A stretch of DNA of 64,000 nt from Ignavibacteriales bacterium (GTDB lineage Bacteria > Bacteroidota > Ignavibacteria > Ignavibacteriales > Ignavibacteriaceae): contig JADJIH010000006.1 in NCBI GenBank assembly GCA_016707115.1, forward strand, positions 124,001 to 188,000, read 5' to 3'. The position numbers and the translations under genes are program-made. Of the stretch, positions 1-7,503 are shown in pieces. A model generated the notes under the pieces. It did not search any database, had not been told where the DNA came from, and saw only the letters and a program-made list of their open reading frames with translations. The first letter of the stretch is position 1. The number at the start of each line of letters is the position of its first letter.

Positions 1-690
1 ACTATATTAATTATTTATGCAATGTTAATGAGTCTGATTCCAGTACCCGGAGTAGGATACGCAAACTATGAACCAACAACTAATTTAGCTGCTTGGTTAG
101 ATAATCTTTTACTAAACGGTCATCTCTGGTCAGGAACAAAAGTTTGGGATCCAGAAGGAATACTTTCAACACTTCCTGCAATTGGATCTGCAATGCTTGG
201 AATCTTTACAGGCAATTGGCTAAGAAGTGAAAAAGATCAGACAACAAAAACTGTTTGGCTTTTTGTTTGGGGAAGTGTTTTAATGGTTGCAGGATATGTT
301 TGGGATGGTTGGTTCCCAATCAATAAAAATATCTGGACCAGTTCTTATGTTTTATATACAGCGGGACTTGCATTAAATTTTCTTGCTTTCTGTTATTGGT
401 TCATTGATGTAAAAAAAGTTACCTGGTGGATAAAACCATTTCAGGTTTATGGAATGAATGCAATTACGGTTTTCTTTCTTTCCGGAATTGTTGGAAGGAT
501 AATGTATATGGTTAAATGGAACGGAACAGATGGAAGTGTTGTTACAATTAAAAGTTACTTGTTCGATAATTTCTTTTTATCATGGTTAGAACCAATTAAT
601 GCTTCATTAGCCTGGGCTGTAGTTTATATTTTGATTTGGCTTGGGTTGATGTGGATACTTTACGCTAAGAAAATATTTATAAAGGTTTGA
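1..690 (+). CDS. HGSNAT/DUF5009-like membrane acyltransferase, C-terminal part
   Basis: The frame is open to the left edge of the window, so the N-terminus is missing; 229 residues are visible. It is a polytopic membrane protein with about five hydrophobic segments. The stretch WDPEGILSTLPAIGSAMLG and the later FPINKNIWTSSYVLYTAG are hallmarks I recognise from the heparan-alpha-glucosaminide N-acetyltransferase/DUF5009 family (NagX-like proteins of N-acetylglucosamine clusters). Those proteins sit in the inner membrane and are thought to acetylate or transport amino sugars; the exact substrate here is not shown by the sequence. An N-acetyl-sugar role fits the MurQ and NagB-like genes further along, but they are about 30 kb away. 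It is followed 43 bp later by the lipocalin gene on the same strand. Confidence 0.75.
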   Translation, partial: TILIIYAMLMSLIPVPGVGYANYEPTTNLAAWLDNLLLNGHLWSGTKVWDPEGILSTLPAIGSAMLGIFTGNWLRSEKDQTTKTVWLFVWGSVLMVAGYVWDGWFPINKNIWTSSYVLYTAGLALNFLAFCYWFIDVKKVTWWIKPFQVYGMNAITVFFLSGIVGRIMYMVKWNGTDGSVVTIKSYLFDNFFLSWLEPINASLAWAVVYILIWLGLMWILYAKKIFIKV

Positions 691-733
691 TAAAAAAAAT
701 ACATGCAAAAAAATATAGTTAAGGGTTTAATTA

Positions 734-1252
734 ATGAAACAGATTTTAATGATAATTTTATTTTCTTCTTTAATGTTTGCTCAGCAAAATCCGCCAACAA
801 CAGTTAAGTATGTTGATCTTAAAAGGTATGTTGGACTTTGGTACGAAGTTGCAAAAATTCCAAATAGTTTTCAGGATCAATGTATAAAGAATACAACAGC
901 AAAATATACATTAACTGAGGATGGTGAAATTAAAGTTACTAACTCTTGCATAGATGAAGATGGTGAGGTTGATGATGCAAGTGGAGTAGTAAGAGTTGTT
1001 GATAAAAAATCCAATGCAAAATTAGAAGTAAGCTTTGTAAGTTTTCTGGGTTGGCGTCCATTCTGGGGTGATTACTGGATAATTGGTCTGGACGAAAATT
1101 ATCAATGGGCTATTGTTGGAACTCCCAACAGAAAATATGGTTGGGTTCTTAGTCGTACTCCAAATTTAGATAACACTACTTTGGACAAAATTTTTGGGAT
1201 TATTAAAGATCAAGGGTATGATCCTAAAAAATTCGAGATATCTAAACAATAA
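734..1252 (+). CDS. blc: Bacterial lipocalin (Blc-like)
   Basis: The protein has 172 residues, the usual size for a bacterial lipocalin. A hydrophobic signal peptide (residues 1-16) ends at FAQQ without a lipobox cysteine, so it is probably periplasmic rather than lipid-anchored, unlike Escherichia coli Blc. The first conserved lipocalin motif is clear at about residues 32-46 (RYVGLWYEVAKIPNSFQ, the GxW block), and the later WAIVGTPNRKYGWVLSRTP is the strand pair typical of Blc. Lipocalins of this group bind fatty acids or lysophospholipids and help in envelope maintenance. A ribosome binding site AAGGG lies about 10 bases before the ATG. A hairpin follows the stop codon. Confidence in the family is high; the ligand is unknown. 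Confidence 0.85.
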   Translation: MKQILMIILFSSLMFAQQNPPTTVKYVDLKRYVGLWYEVAKIPNSFQDQCIKNTTAKYTLTEDGEIKVTNSCIDEDGEVDDASGVVRVVDKKSNAKLEVSFVSFLGWRPFWGDYWIIGLDENYQWAIVGTPNRKYGWVLSRTPNLDNTTLDKIFGIIKDQGYDPKKFEISKQ

Positions 1253-1278
1253 ATATTTTAACATTTCGTTTTTAATAT

Positions 1279-1308
1279 CCTTCGAGGCTGTTGGATAAAC
1301 CTCGAAGG
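1279..1308 (+). terminator. Hairpin after the lipocalin gene
   Basis: A perfect 9-bp inverted repeat, CCTTCGAGG at 1279-1287 and CCTCGAAGG at 1300-1308, encloses a 12-base loop. It lies 27 bases after the lipocalin stop. There is no clean T-run after it, so it may be a weak terminator or an mRNA-stabilising hairpin. Confidence 0.45.
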
Positions 1309-1353
1309 TTCTATCCAAAATATCTGCTCTATAAAGTTTATTCTTGGCAAAAC

Positions 1354-1446
1354 CTATTCTTTTCTTAAATCAAATTGTTTCAAAAGTGTTTCAAGCGAAA
1401 CGATTTGCGCATATTCGTTTTCTACTATTTGCAACGTTTTTCTCAT
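1354..1446 (-). pseudogene. Possible relic of a response-regulator receiver domain
   Basis: The 324-base gap 1253-1576 holds no full gene. On the minus strand a 30-codon frame starts at ATG 1446 and reads MRKTLQIVENEYAQIVSLET, then LLKQFDLRKE and a stop. This resembles the first beta strand, acidic pocket and helix 1 of a receiver domain such as those of NtrC-type regulators (pattern ILIVEDE..AQ...L..LL), with the second acidic residue replaced by Asn. The match is short and could be chance. If real, it is the N-terminal stump of a deleted regulator. Confidence 0.25.
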
Positions 1447-1516
1447 TATTGATAAGAGCAATGAACAGTACGTTTCATATTTGATACAAATAATGCTTGA
1501 TAATGACAAAAATTAG

Positions 1517-1531
1517 TGGCACAAAGATTGG
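1517..1531 (+). promoter_or_regulatory. Sigma-54-like promoter before the ten-haem cytochrome
   Basis: TGGCAC at 1517-1522 is followed after exactly five bases by TTGG at 1528-1531, the -24/-12 arrangement of sigma-54 promoters (TGGCAC-N5-TTGC). The -24 half is perfect; the -12 half has G in place of the usual C. It lies 46 bases before the ATG at 1577. This is a pattern match only. Confidence 0.4.
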
Positions 1532-1576
1532 ACAAGCTTAAGCACTAAATAATTTTATGTATTTAAGGAAAATGAT

Positions 1577-2962
1577 ATGAAAAAGCTCCTTTTACTCTTT
1601 GTGATTCCACTTTTTACATTTTTTATAGGATGCTCAGAGGATAAAGATGATGATCAGCCTACTGACACAACAAATAAAGAAGTAGCATCTTGTGAAGGAT
1701 GCCATACAAATTATGCACATCTTAAAGTTGTCTATACACCAGATCCTCCATCAACAGGTGGTGGCGGTTGCGGTGGAGAAACTCCACATGTAGAGCCTTA
1801 TGATAGAGTTTTTATGGGAGGTTCCGGTTATGCAGATTTTAAAAGTGATATACACGGAAAAATTCCTTGTACAGCTTGTCATAATGGAGTAGATAAAACA
1901 GCTGACAAAACAGTAGCTCACTCTGGCGATTTTATGAAAAAACCAACATCAGATGCCGTTGCAAAATGCGGTAGCTGCCATCCTGATATTGCCTCAAAAT
2001 CTGAAAATAATATTCATCAAGGATGGGGACAGAAGAGTATGGTTTGTTTACGTGCCGGTGTTGGAAATGTTCCTGAAGGATTTGATGCCCTTACACAGGT
2101 AATGAAGGATGGTTATAATACGAATTGCGGAAAATGTCATGCAACTTGTGGTGATTGCCATGTTAATCGCCCAAAAGCAGGCGGAGGCGGTTTGTACCAA
2201 TCACACAGTTTCTTCAAAACTCCAAATATGGTTGATCATTGTACAACTTGTCATACAAGCCGTGGCGGGCATGCATATTTTGGTGTTGGTGCGGGTACAG
2301 TTCCTGATGTTCACTTAACTCAAGCAGGATTTAATTGTATGAGCTGTCATAATAAACATGAAATTCATGGTGATGGAAATTTATATGATCAACGATACAA
2401 ATATCCTGAATTACCAAAATGTACAAACTGTCATTCAAACATTAATAATTCAAATCCTTTTCATACAAAACACATATCCACATTTAGTTGTAACACGTGT
2501 CACTCACAAGATTACAACAACTGTGGTAGCTGCCATATTGGTAGTGAAGAGGGTGCGAGAATTCATTCTTATCAAGGCTATAAGATTGGAATGAATCCAA
2601 TAAAAGATTCCAGACCACAATATGAATTTGCACTTTTAAGACAGTCCTTAATGGCTCCTGATAGCTGGCAGAATTATGGTATTCCAAACCTTGTAAACTT
2701 TGATGTAAAACCTACATATAAATATACCACTCCACATGGAATTATTAAGATAACATCACGTACAGGTCAGAAAGATTCAAATGGTAACTGGACTGTAAAT
2801 TCGAATTGTACCGAGGGTTGTCACATTAAGAAGAATTCGGACGGCTCTTATACTAATAAAGAACTTTACTTGTTCGATTCAGATTGTCTCAGCTGGGAAA
2901 AACCGGCAAACACCGGAATCGTAGTTGATGGCAAACTTCCGGCAAGCTGGCAAGTTAACTAG
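1577..2962 (+). CDS. Ten-haem c-type cytochrome lipoprotein
   Basis: The 461-residue protein begins with a signal peptide ending in a lipobox (FFIGC, Cys19), so it should be lipid-anchored in the envelope. Ten canonical CxxCH haem sites start at about residues 39, 98, 131, 184, 191, 222, 254, 282, 305 and 316. An eleventh, non-canonical CxxxCH (CTEGCH) lies at 411-416. Two sites are nearly fused (184-195). Additional histidines between sites could serve as distal ligands. A glycine-rich stretch GGGGCGGE (61-68) and a second at 202-205 look like flexible linkers. No family more specific than multihaem cytochrome is recognised. The tandem rhodanese gene follows after 44 bp and shares the terminator at 4024, so the two are probably co-transcribed and may act together in respiration, perhaps on sulfur compounds. 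That role is inference. Confidence 0.85.
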   Translation: MKKLLLLFVIPLFTFFIGCSEDKDDDQPTDTTNKEVASCEGCHTNYAHLKVVYTPDPPSTGGGGCGGETPHVEPYDRVFMGGSGYADFKSDIHGKIPCTACHNGVDKTADKTVAHSGDFMKKPTSDAVAKCGSCHPDIASKSENNIHQGWGQKSMVCLRAGVGNVPEGFDALTQVMKDGYNTNCGKCHATCGDCHVNRPKAGGGGLYQSHSFFKTPNMVDHCTTCHTSRGGHAYFGVGAGTVPDVHLTQAGFNCMSCHNKHEIHGDGNLYDQRYKYPELPKCTNCHSNINNSNPFHTKHISTFSCNTCHSQDYNNCGSCHIGSEEGARIHSYQGYKIGMNPIKDSRPQYEFALLRQSLMAPDSWQNYGIPNLVNFDVKPTYKYTTPHGIIKITSRTGQKDSNGNWTVNSNCTEGCHIKKNSDGSYTNKELYLFDSDCLSWEKPANTGIVVDGKLPASWQVN

Positions 2963-3006
2963 AAAATAATTTAATACACTTAAACAAACTTTAGGAGAAA
3001 AGTACT

Positions 3007-4005
3007 ATGAAAAACAGAAAATTAATGAATCTGTTGTATTTATTGATCGTATCTTCAATGATATTCTTTAATGTTGGATGTAGTGAAGATGAAACCGTTA
3101 CCCCACCACCAGTTGTTGTAAATGAGAGTGAAGAACTTGTAAAATACTTTGAAGCAAATGGTGATTTTATTAACACTGCTGCTCCAGCTATGATTACAGC
3201 TACAGATGTTAATGCACTTATGAATTCATCAGACAGCTTAAATATTGCAATATTAGATGTAAGAGGAGCAACTGATTATGCTGCGGGGCATATTAAAGGA
3301 GCAGTTAATGTTACGATAGCAAATATTTTATCATACTATCGTACTAATAATTTATCTTCAAAAGTAAAAGTTATCGTAACTTGTTACACAGGTCAATCAG
3401 CAGCATTTGCAGTTTCAGTTTTAAGATTAGCTGGTTACACAAACGTTTTTGATTTAAAATGGGGAATGTGTAGCTGGGCTTATCCAAACAGTTGGAATAC
3501 TGCAAAAACTTTTGGTCAAACAAATCCAATTACAAAACAAATGACCGCTAACGCAAAAAATACAGCTGGAAATTTACCAACACTTAGCACCGGTAAAACC
3601 ACAGGCGCTGAAATTTTAGCTGTTAGATTAGATACTTTGTTAGCTCAAGGTTATTCTGCTGCCAGTATTACTCGGGAAACAATTTATGCTAATTTATCAA
3701 ACTATTATATAATTAATTACTGGCCTGTTTCTGAATATGATTTAGGACATATTGAAGGTGCTATTCAATATACACCAAAAGCTGATTTGAAACTTGCTAC
3801 ATTCTTAAAGACCCTTCCGACAAACAAAATAATAGTTGTTTATTGTTATACTGGTCAGACTTCAGCTCATATCGCAGTATTCTTGCGTGCTTTAGGTTAT
3901 GATGCAAAATCACTTTCATTTGGCGCTAACAGACTGTTTTATGATACTATGCCTGGTACAAAATGGCTTGAGAGTGAATGTAAAAACTATCCTGTAGTTC
4001 TATAA
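3007..4005 (+). CDS. Tandem rhodanese-domain lipoprotein
   Basis: The 332-residue protein has a signal peptide with lipobox NVGC (Cys25) followed by acidic and proline-rich residues, much like the neighbouring cytochrome. Two rhodanese domains follow. Domain 1 (about 60-160) has ILDVRGATDYAAGHIKGAVN and the active-site loop CYTGQS with Cys126. Domain 2 (about 205-325) has the variant WPVSEYDLGHIEGAIQYTP and the loop CYTGQT with Cys280. Both catalytic cysteines are kept, so both domains may carry sulfane sulfur. Rhodaneses transfer sulfur from thiosulfate or persulfides. Envelope location and coupling to a ten-haem cytochrome suggest periplasmic or surface sulfur-compound handling. The upstream ATG has an AGGAG-like site (AGGAGAAAAGTACT). 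Confidence 0.85.
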   Translation: MKNRKLMNLLYLLIVSSMIFFNVGCSEDETVTPPPVVVNESEELVKYFEANGDFINTAAPAMITATDVNALMNSSDSLNIAILDVRGATDYAAGHIKGAVNVTIANILSYYRTNNLSSKVKVIVTCYTGQSAAFAVSVLRLAGYTNVFDLKWGMCSWAYPNSWNTAKTFGQTNPITKQMTANAKNTAGNLPTLSTGKTTGAEILAVRLDTLLAQGYSAASITRETIYANLSNYYIINYWPVSEYDLGHIEGAIQYTPKADLKLATFLKTLPTNKIIVVYCYTGQTSAHIAVFLRALGYDAKSLSFGANRLFYDTMPGTKWLESECKNYPVVL

Positions 4006-4023
4006 TTAGTTTTTAATTTTAAT

Positions 4024-4053
4024 TTGCCTGAAGATTGAAATATCTTCAGGCAA
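4024..4053 (+). terminator. Strong hairpin terminator of the cytochrome-rhodanese unit
   Basis: A perfect 12-bp stem, TTGCCTGAAGAT at 4024-4035 and ATCTTCAGGCAA at 4042-4053, has a 6-base loop and is followed by TTTAT. It begins 18 bases after the rhodanese stop. It also shows that the TTG at 4035 is not a start codon for the next gene. Confidence 0.8.
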
Positions 4054-4079
4054 TTTATAAAGAAGAGATTGAATTTATA

Positions 4080-4526
4080 ATGAGCGAAATGTTAGCAAAT
4101 CAATATTTTATGGTAAGGAGATTTTTAGATGCTGAAACAGCATTTGAAAATGTTCTTGCTCAAGATCCGCTTAATAGATCAGCCAGAAAGAAAATGATAA
4201 TCTGTTTAGTTAATAATGGAAAAATTAAACAAGCATTAGATTTGTTTTACACAGTAATTAGCGAAGATATAACCATTATTACAAACACAAACGTCGCTGA
4301 TGATGATTGTCCTTGTCCTGAAATCATATCTAAATTTGAAAACATTAATGAACCTGAATTATCGTTTCAATCAAAGTTAGAAATACTCGGAATGCTATGG
4401 TTATACTGTGATTATTACAAATCTATTCAACAGTTTGAAAAATTGAAAGAATTTAATCCAAAAGAACCACTCTACTCTAATATCCTTAAAGTTTATAAAG
4501 ACTTTGTTATTTCAAAAATCAGCTAA
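4080..4526 (+). CDS. Small TPR-like protein
   Basis: Starting at ATG 4080 gives 148 residues with no signal peptide, so it is probably cytoplasmic. This start has AGAAGAGA about 10 bases before it. An in-frame TTG at 4035 falls inside the preceding terminator hairpin and was rejected. The sequence is helical and carries at least one TPR-like unit (FLDAETAFENVLAQDPLNRS, then a second helix pair through KIKQALDLFYTVI) and a weaker one near the end (YKSIQQFEKLKEFNPKEPLY). A cysteine/aspartate patch DDDCPCPE lies in the middle and could bind a metal, but no known motif fits. Function unknown. It converges with the minus-strand gene at 4540, with 13 bases between stops. Confidence 0.65.
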   Translation: MSEMLANQYFMVRRFLDAETAFENVLAQDPLNRSARKKMIICLVNNGKIKQALDLFYTVISEDITIITNTNVADDDCPCPEIISKFENINEPELSFQSKLEILGMLWLYCDYYKSIQQFEKLKEFNPKEPLYSNILKVYKDFVISKIS

Positions 4527-4539
4527 TTAATCACTTCCT

Positions 4540-6390
4540 CTATTTAACTTTATCTGAAAAGAAAATCACCTTACCATCAAAATCTGTTGTGATAAATTTA
4601 TTATTGGTTAATGGAGTAATTGTATTTATTAATCCATTTGTAGATTTATGCTGCAATAGAATTTTTCCTGATTCAGAATTAAGTGAGTAGATCATTCCAT
4701 TTTTTGTTGGATAGAAAATTACTCCATCTTTTTCAACAATTTGAGATGAACTAATATCGTAACCAAATCCACAGTTTGTAATCCATAATGGTTCTTTAAG
4801 TTTTTCTGAAACAGGCAAAGCAAGAATTGTATCACTCATAGTCCTAATAAAAAGTTTTTCACCATCTTCTGATAATCCAACAGTTTCTCTTACTTTAAAT
4901 TTTCCAGTTCTCCAAAATTCATTTCCTGTTTCAATATCAATTGCAGTTAACTTTCTATCAGGCGCTGCAAAGAAAACTATACCATCTGAAACAACAGGCC
5001 AGCACGCAGCAGGAGAGTGGAAGATTCCTTTGTGATCACCTTTCCATTTCCAAATTAGATTCCCTGATTCGGAATCGAGACAATAAAAATTTTCATCCCA
5101 GGCACCGAATAAAATTTTATCATCATAAAAAACAGGTTTGGTTTCAACAAACCCCTTTAATCCTTTAAACTCCCATATAAGTTTTCCCGTTTCTAAATCA
5201 ATTGCCCTAAATGTTCTATCACTACCGCCAATAAAAACAATATCATCTTCAATAATCGGGCATCCGAGAACAGCAGCATTGGTTTTGGATTTCCAAATCA
5301 GATTTCCATTTTTAGAATTCAAACAATAAATAGAACTATCTGTACTTCCAAAAATCACTGATTTACATTTAACAGCCGGAGTTGAGTAGATAGCATTTTG
5401 TGTTTTATATTTCCAGTTAACTGATCCATCTGATAAGTTTAATGAATAAAAATAACCCGAAGCATCACCAACAAAAACTGAATTATCTTTTACCACAGCG
5501 GACGATCCAATTGTGTATCCTGAATTGAATTCCCAAACAGATTTTACTTCAGGATATTTTTCATTGATTGAGTAATCTGGACGAGTTTGTTCAACGATCA
5601 AAGCTTCATAATTTCTTTGCTGCAGTGGATGCTGATGCCAAAGTTTAGTCTCTGTATTTGGAGTTCTTTCAGAGAAATAAATCGAATCACTTTTAAATTC
5701 CACAATCGTATATCCGCCAATTATTTTATGTGCTCTTAGATTTGATCTGCCCATTATTCCCGGAATAGTTTCAAAGTCATAGATTTTATTTGTATGACCA
5801 TGTCCAAACAAAACAACTTGAGTATTTACATTTTTTAAACGATCAAGCATTTCATACCAATTAGCAATCTCTTCATCAATTGGATAATGAGTGACAAAGA
5901 TTATTGGTTGATTTGAATTAGGTAGCGAAACAATGAGTGAATCATACCAGCGTAAATCCTCCGGTGCCCAATGTCCATCAGCCATCCGCATTCGTGGTCC
6001 CTGATGTAAACCAATGAAAAGAAACTTATCGAACTCAAATACGAAGCGATCATTACCCCATAATTTAAGAAAATCTGTGCAGCCTGATTCAGACCATTTT
6101 GTATCGTGGTTACCGGGAATTATGTAATAAGGATTTTTAAGTTCATCAAGAATTTTTTTTGCTAAAGTTAATTCCGTTAAAGTACCGGTAGCAGTTATAT
6201 CTCCGGAAATAATTGTAAAAGGAATATCCTCCGATGAATTAATATCTTCAATACTTCTTTTTAAATCCGCTTCTGCTGTTGGATATCCGATATGAATGTC
6301 TGTAAGCCAAGCGAATTTAAATTGTTGAGCAGTTAAAAAGCTTGAGCAGAATAAAATAAGACAGAGAATTTTTTGCATAAAGTTTCTCAT
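4540..6390 (-). CDS. Secreted metallophosphoesterase fused to a PQQ-like beta-propeller
   Basis: The 616-residue protein has a signal peptide (1-21, cleavage near LTAQQ). The calcineurin-like phosphoesterase domain (about 24-240) has all metal-binding motifs: D31-x-H33 (TDIHIG), GD at 63-64, GNHD at 93-96, H168 (THYP) and GHGH at 196-199. From about residue 280 to the end, repeated blade units (SVNWKYKTQ, NLIWKSKTN, KLIWEFKG, NLIWKWKG, NEFWRTG) match PQQ-type propeller repeats, with seven or so blades. The propeller is probably a binding or scaffold module, since the PQQ enzyme residues are not evident. It should hydrolyse a phosphoester outside the cytoplasm; the substrate is unknown. It lies 44 bp downstream of the aldo/keto reductase gene and is probably co-transcribed. 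Confidence 0.85.
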   Translation of the reverse strand: MRNFMQKILCLILFCSSFLTAQQFKFAWLTDIHIGYPTAEADLKRSIEDINSSEDIPFTIISGDITATGTLTELTLAKKILDELKNPYYIIPGNHDTKWSESGCTDFLKLWGNDRFVFEFDKFLFIGLHQGPRMRMADGHWAPEDLRWYDSLIVSLPNSNQPIIFVTHYPIDEEIANWYEMLDRLKNVNTQVVLFGHGHTNKIYDFETIPGIMGRSNLRAHKIIGGYTIVEFKSDSIYFSERTPNTETKLWHQHPLQQRNYEALIVEQTRPDYSINEKYPEVKSVWEFNSGYTIGSSAVVKDNSVFVGDASGYFYSLNLSDGSVNWKYKTQNAIYSTPAVKCKSVIFGSTDSSIYCLNSKNGNLIWKSKTNAAVLGCPIIEDDIVFIGGSDRTFRAIDLETGKLIWEFKGLKGFVETKPVFYDDKILFGAWDENFYCLDSESGNLIWKWKGDHKGIFHSPAACWPVVSDGIVFFAAPDRKLTAIDIETGNEFWRTGKFKVRETVGLSEDGEKLFIRTMSDTILALPVSEKLKEPLWITNCGFGYDISSSQIVEKDGVIFYPTKNGMIYSLNSESGKILLQHKSTNGLINTITPLTNNKFITTDFDGKVIFFSDKVK

Positions 6391-6434
6391 TAATTATAAT
6401 TTATTCAATTCGGAATAATACAAATTGTGTTTTT

Positions 6435-7415
6435 TTAAACCATTTTATCAACTAAACCATTAAAACGTTCTTCAAAAAGCTGATGAATAAAATTCATATC
6501 CTCTTCACTGATCGATATAATTGATTTTGTATTCTTTTCTGCCTGTTCAGGAGTTTTTATTCCAGGGATAACAGTTGAAACTCCAGTATGATTAAGAATA
6601 AAACTTAATGCAAAAGTTGTTTTATCTACATTATATTTTTCTGCGAGAGGCAAAACATCTTCAAGCGCTTCTAGCAAGTCTGATAAGAATTTAGGTTCTA
6701 ATCGGAAAAAACGATGATCATTTTTATTGAAACGAGTTTCTTTGTTGAACTTTCCAGTAAGTAAACCGAATTGTAGAGGAATTCTTGCAATTATTCCATA
6801 ATCTTTTTCGGACGCGGTCTTAATTAATTTTAGCGATCGCTGATTTATAATATTTAAAACAAGTTGAAATCCATCTGCCATATTTCTTTCAATTAAGAAC
6901 TCAGCTTCGGGATATGGATTAAATGTATTAAGTGAAATTCCCCAATGACTAATTTTGCCTTTACTTTTAAGTTCTTCCATTGCTTCAATGCATTCACCAT
7001 TTTTAAGATGATCAAGCTTTGCCGAATGCAACTGATAAAAATCTATTTTATCTCTTCTCAATCTTTTTAAAGATTCATCACAGGATTTTAAAATGTGTTT
7101 TTTTGTATAGTCTAAAAGTATTTTATCATCTTCCACTCTATGCCCGACTTTAGATGCAATGATCACATCATCACGATTACCAAAAACCTTTCCAATCAAT
7201 TCTTCAGAATGACCGAATCCATAAAAATCTGCGGTGTCATAAAAATTAATTCCGAGATCAAAAGATTTATTTAGTGCAAGAATGGAAGTGCTGTCATCAA
7301 CATCACCCCAGCCAATAGCAACATCGCCAACCATTGCGGGTCCACCAATTCCCCAGGCACCGAATCCAATCTCACTAACTAATAAATTTGTTTTACCAAA
7401 TTTTCTGTAATTCAT
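6435..7415 (-). CDS. Aldo/keto reductase
   Basis: The 326-residue protein is a full-length member of the aldo/keto reductase superfamily, a cytoplasmic NADPH-dependent enzyme reducing carbonyls. The catalytic tetrad is visible: D60 (NFYDTADFYG), Y65, K89 (VIIASKVG) and H130 (DFYQLHSA). The N-terminal MNYRKFGKTNLLVSEIGFGAW is the standard opening of the AKR11/12-like group. The C-terminal part has the NADPH-binding pattern TVIPGIKTPEQAEKN. The physiological substrate cannot be told. The gene is followed after 44 bp by the phosphoesterase gene. Confidence 0.88.
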   Translation of the reverse strand: MNYRKFGKTNLLVSEIGFGAWGIGGPAMVGDVAIGWGDVDDSTSILALNKSFDLGINFYDTADFYGFGHSEELIGKVFGNRDDVIIASKVGHRVEDDKILLDYTKKHILKSCDESLKRLRRDKIDFYQLHSAKLDHLKNGECIEAMEELKSKGKISHWGISLNTFNPYPEAEFLIERNMADGFQLVLNIINQRSLKLIKTASEKDYGIIARIPLQFGLLTGKFNKETRFNKNDHRFFRLEPKFLSDLLEALEDVLPLAEKYNVDKTTFALSFILNHTGVSTVIPGIKTPEQAEKNTKSIISISEEDMNFIHQLFEERFNGLVDKMV

Positions 7416-7445
7416 AGTAAAAATTTTATTATAATGAATAAAAAA

Positions 7446-7473
7446 GTCACCCTTCGATTTCGCTCAGGGTGAC
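7446..7473. repeat. Short palindromic repeat, GTCACCCT family
   Basis: GTCACCCT at 7446-7453 pairs with AGGGTGAC at 7466-7473, with TCGATTTCGCTC between. It lies between the ends of two genes and resembles the copy at 22789. It could also act as a terminator for the amidase gene. Confidence 0.6.
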
Positions 7474-7503
7474 AAATATTATAAATCAGTACGGGCTTGA
7501 ATT

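Noticed and set aside
2109..2318. Open frames overlapping the ten-haem cytochrome
   Set aside because: They are shadows of a strongly supported gene in other frames and show no protein features of their own.
4035..4079. In-frame TTG start for the TPR-like gene
   Set aside because: It lies within the stem of the terminator hairpin 4024-4053 and has no ribosome site; ATG 4080 is well placed.
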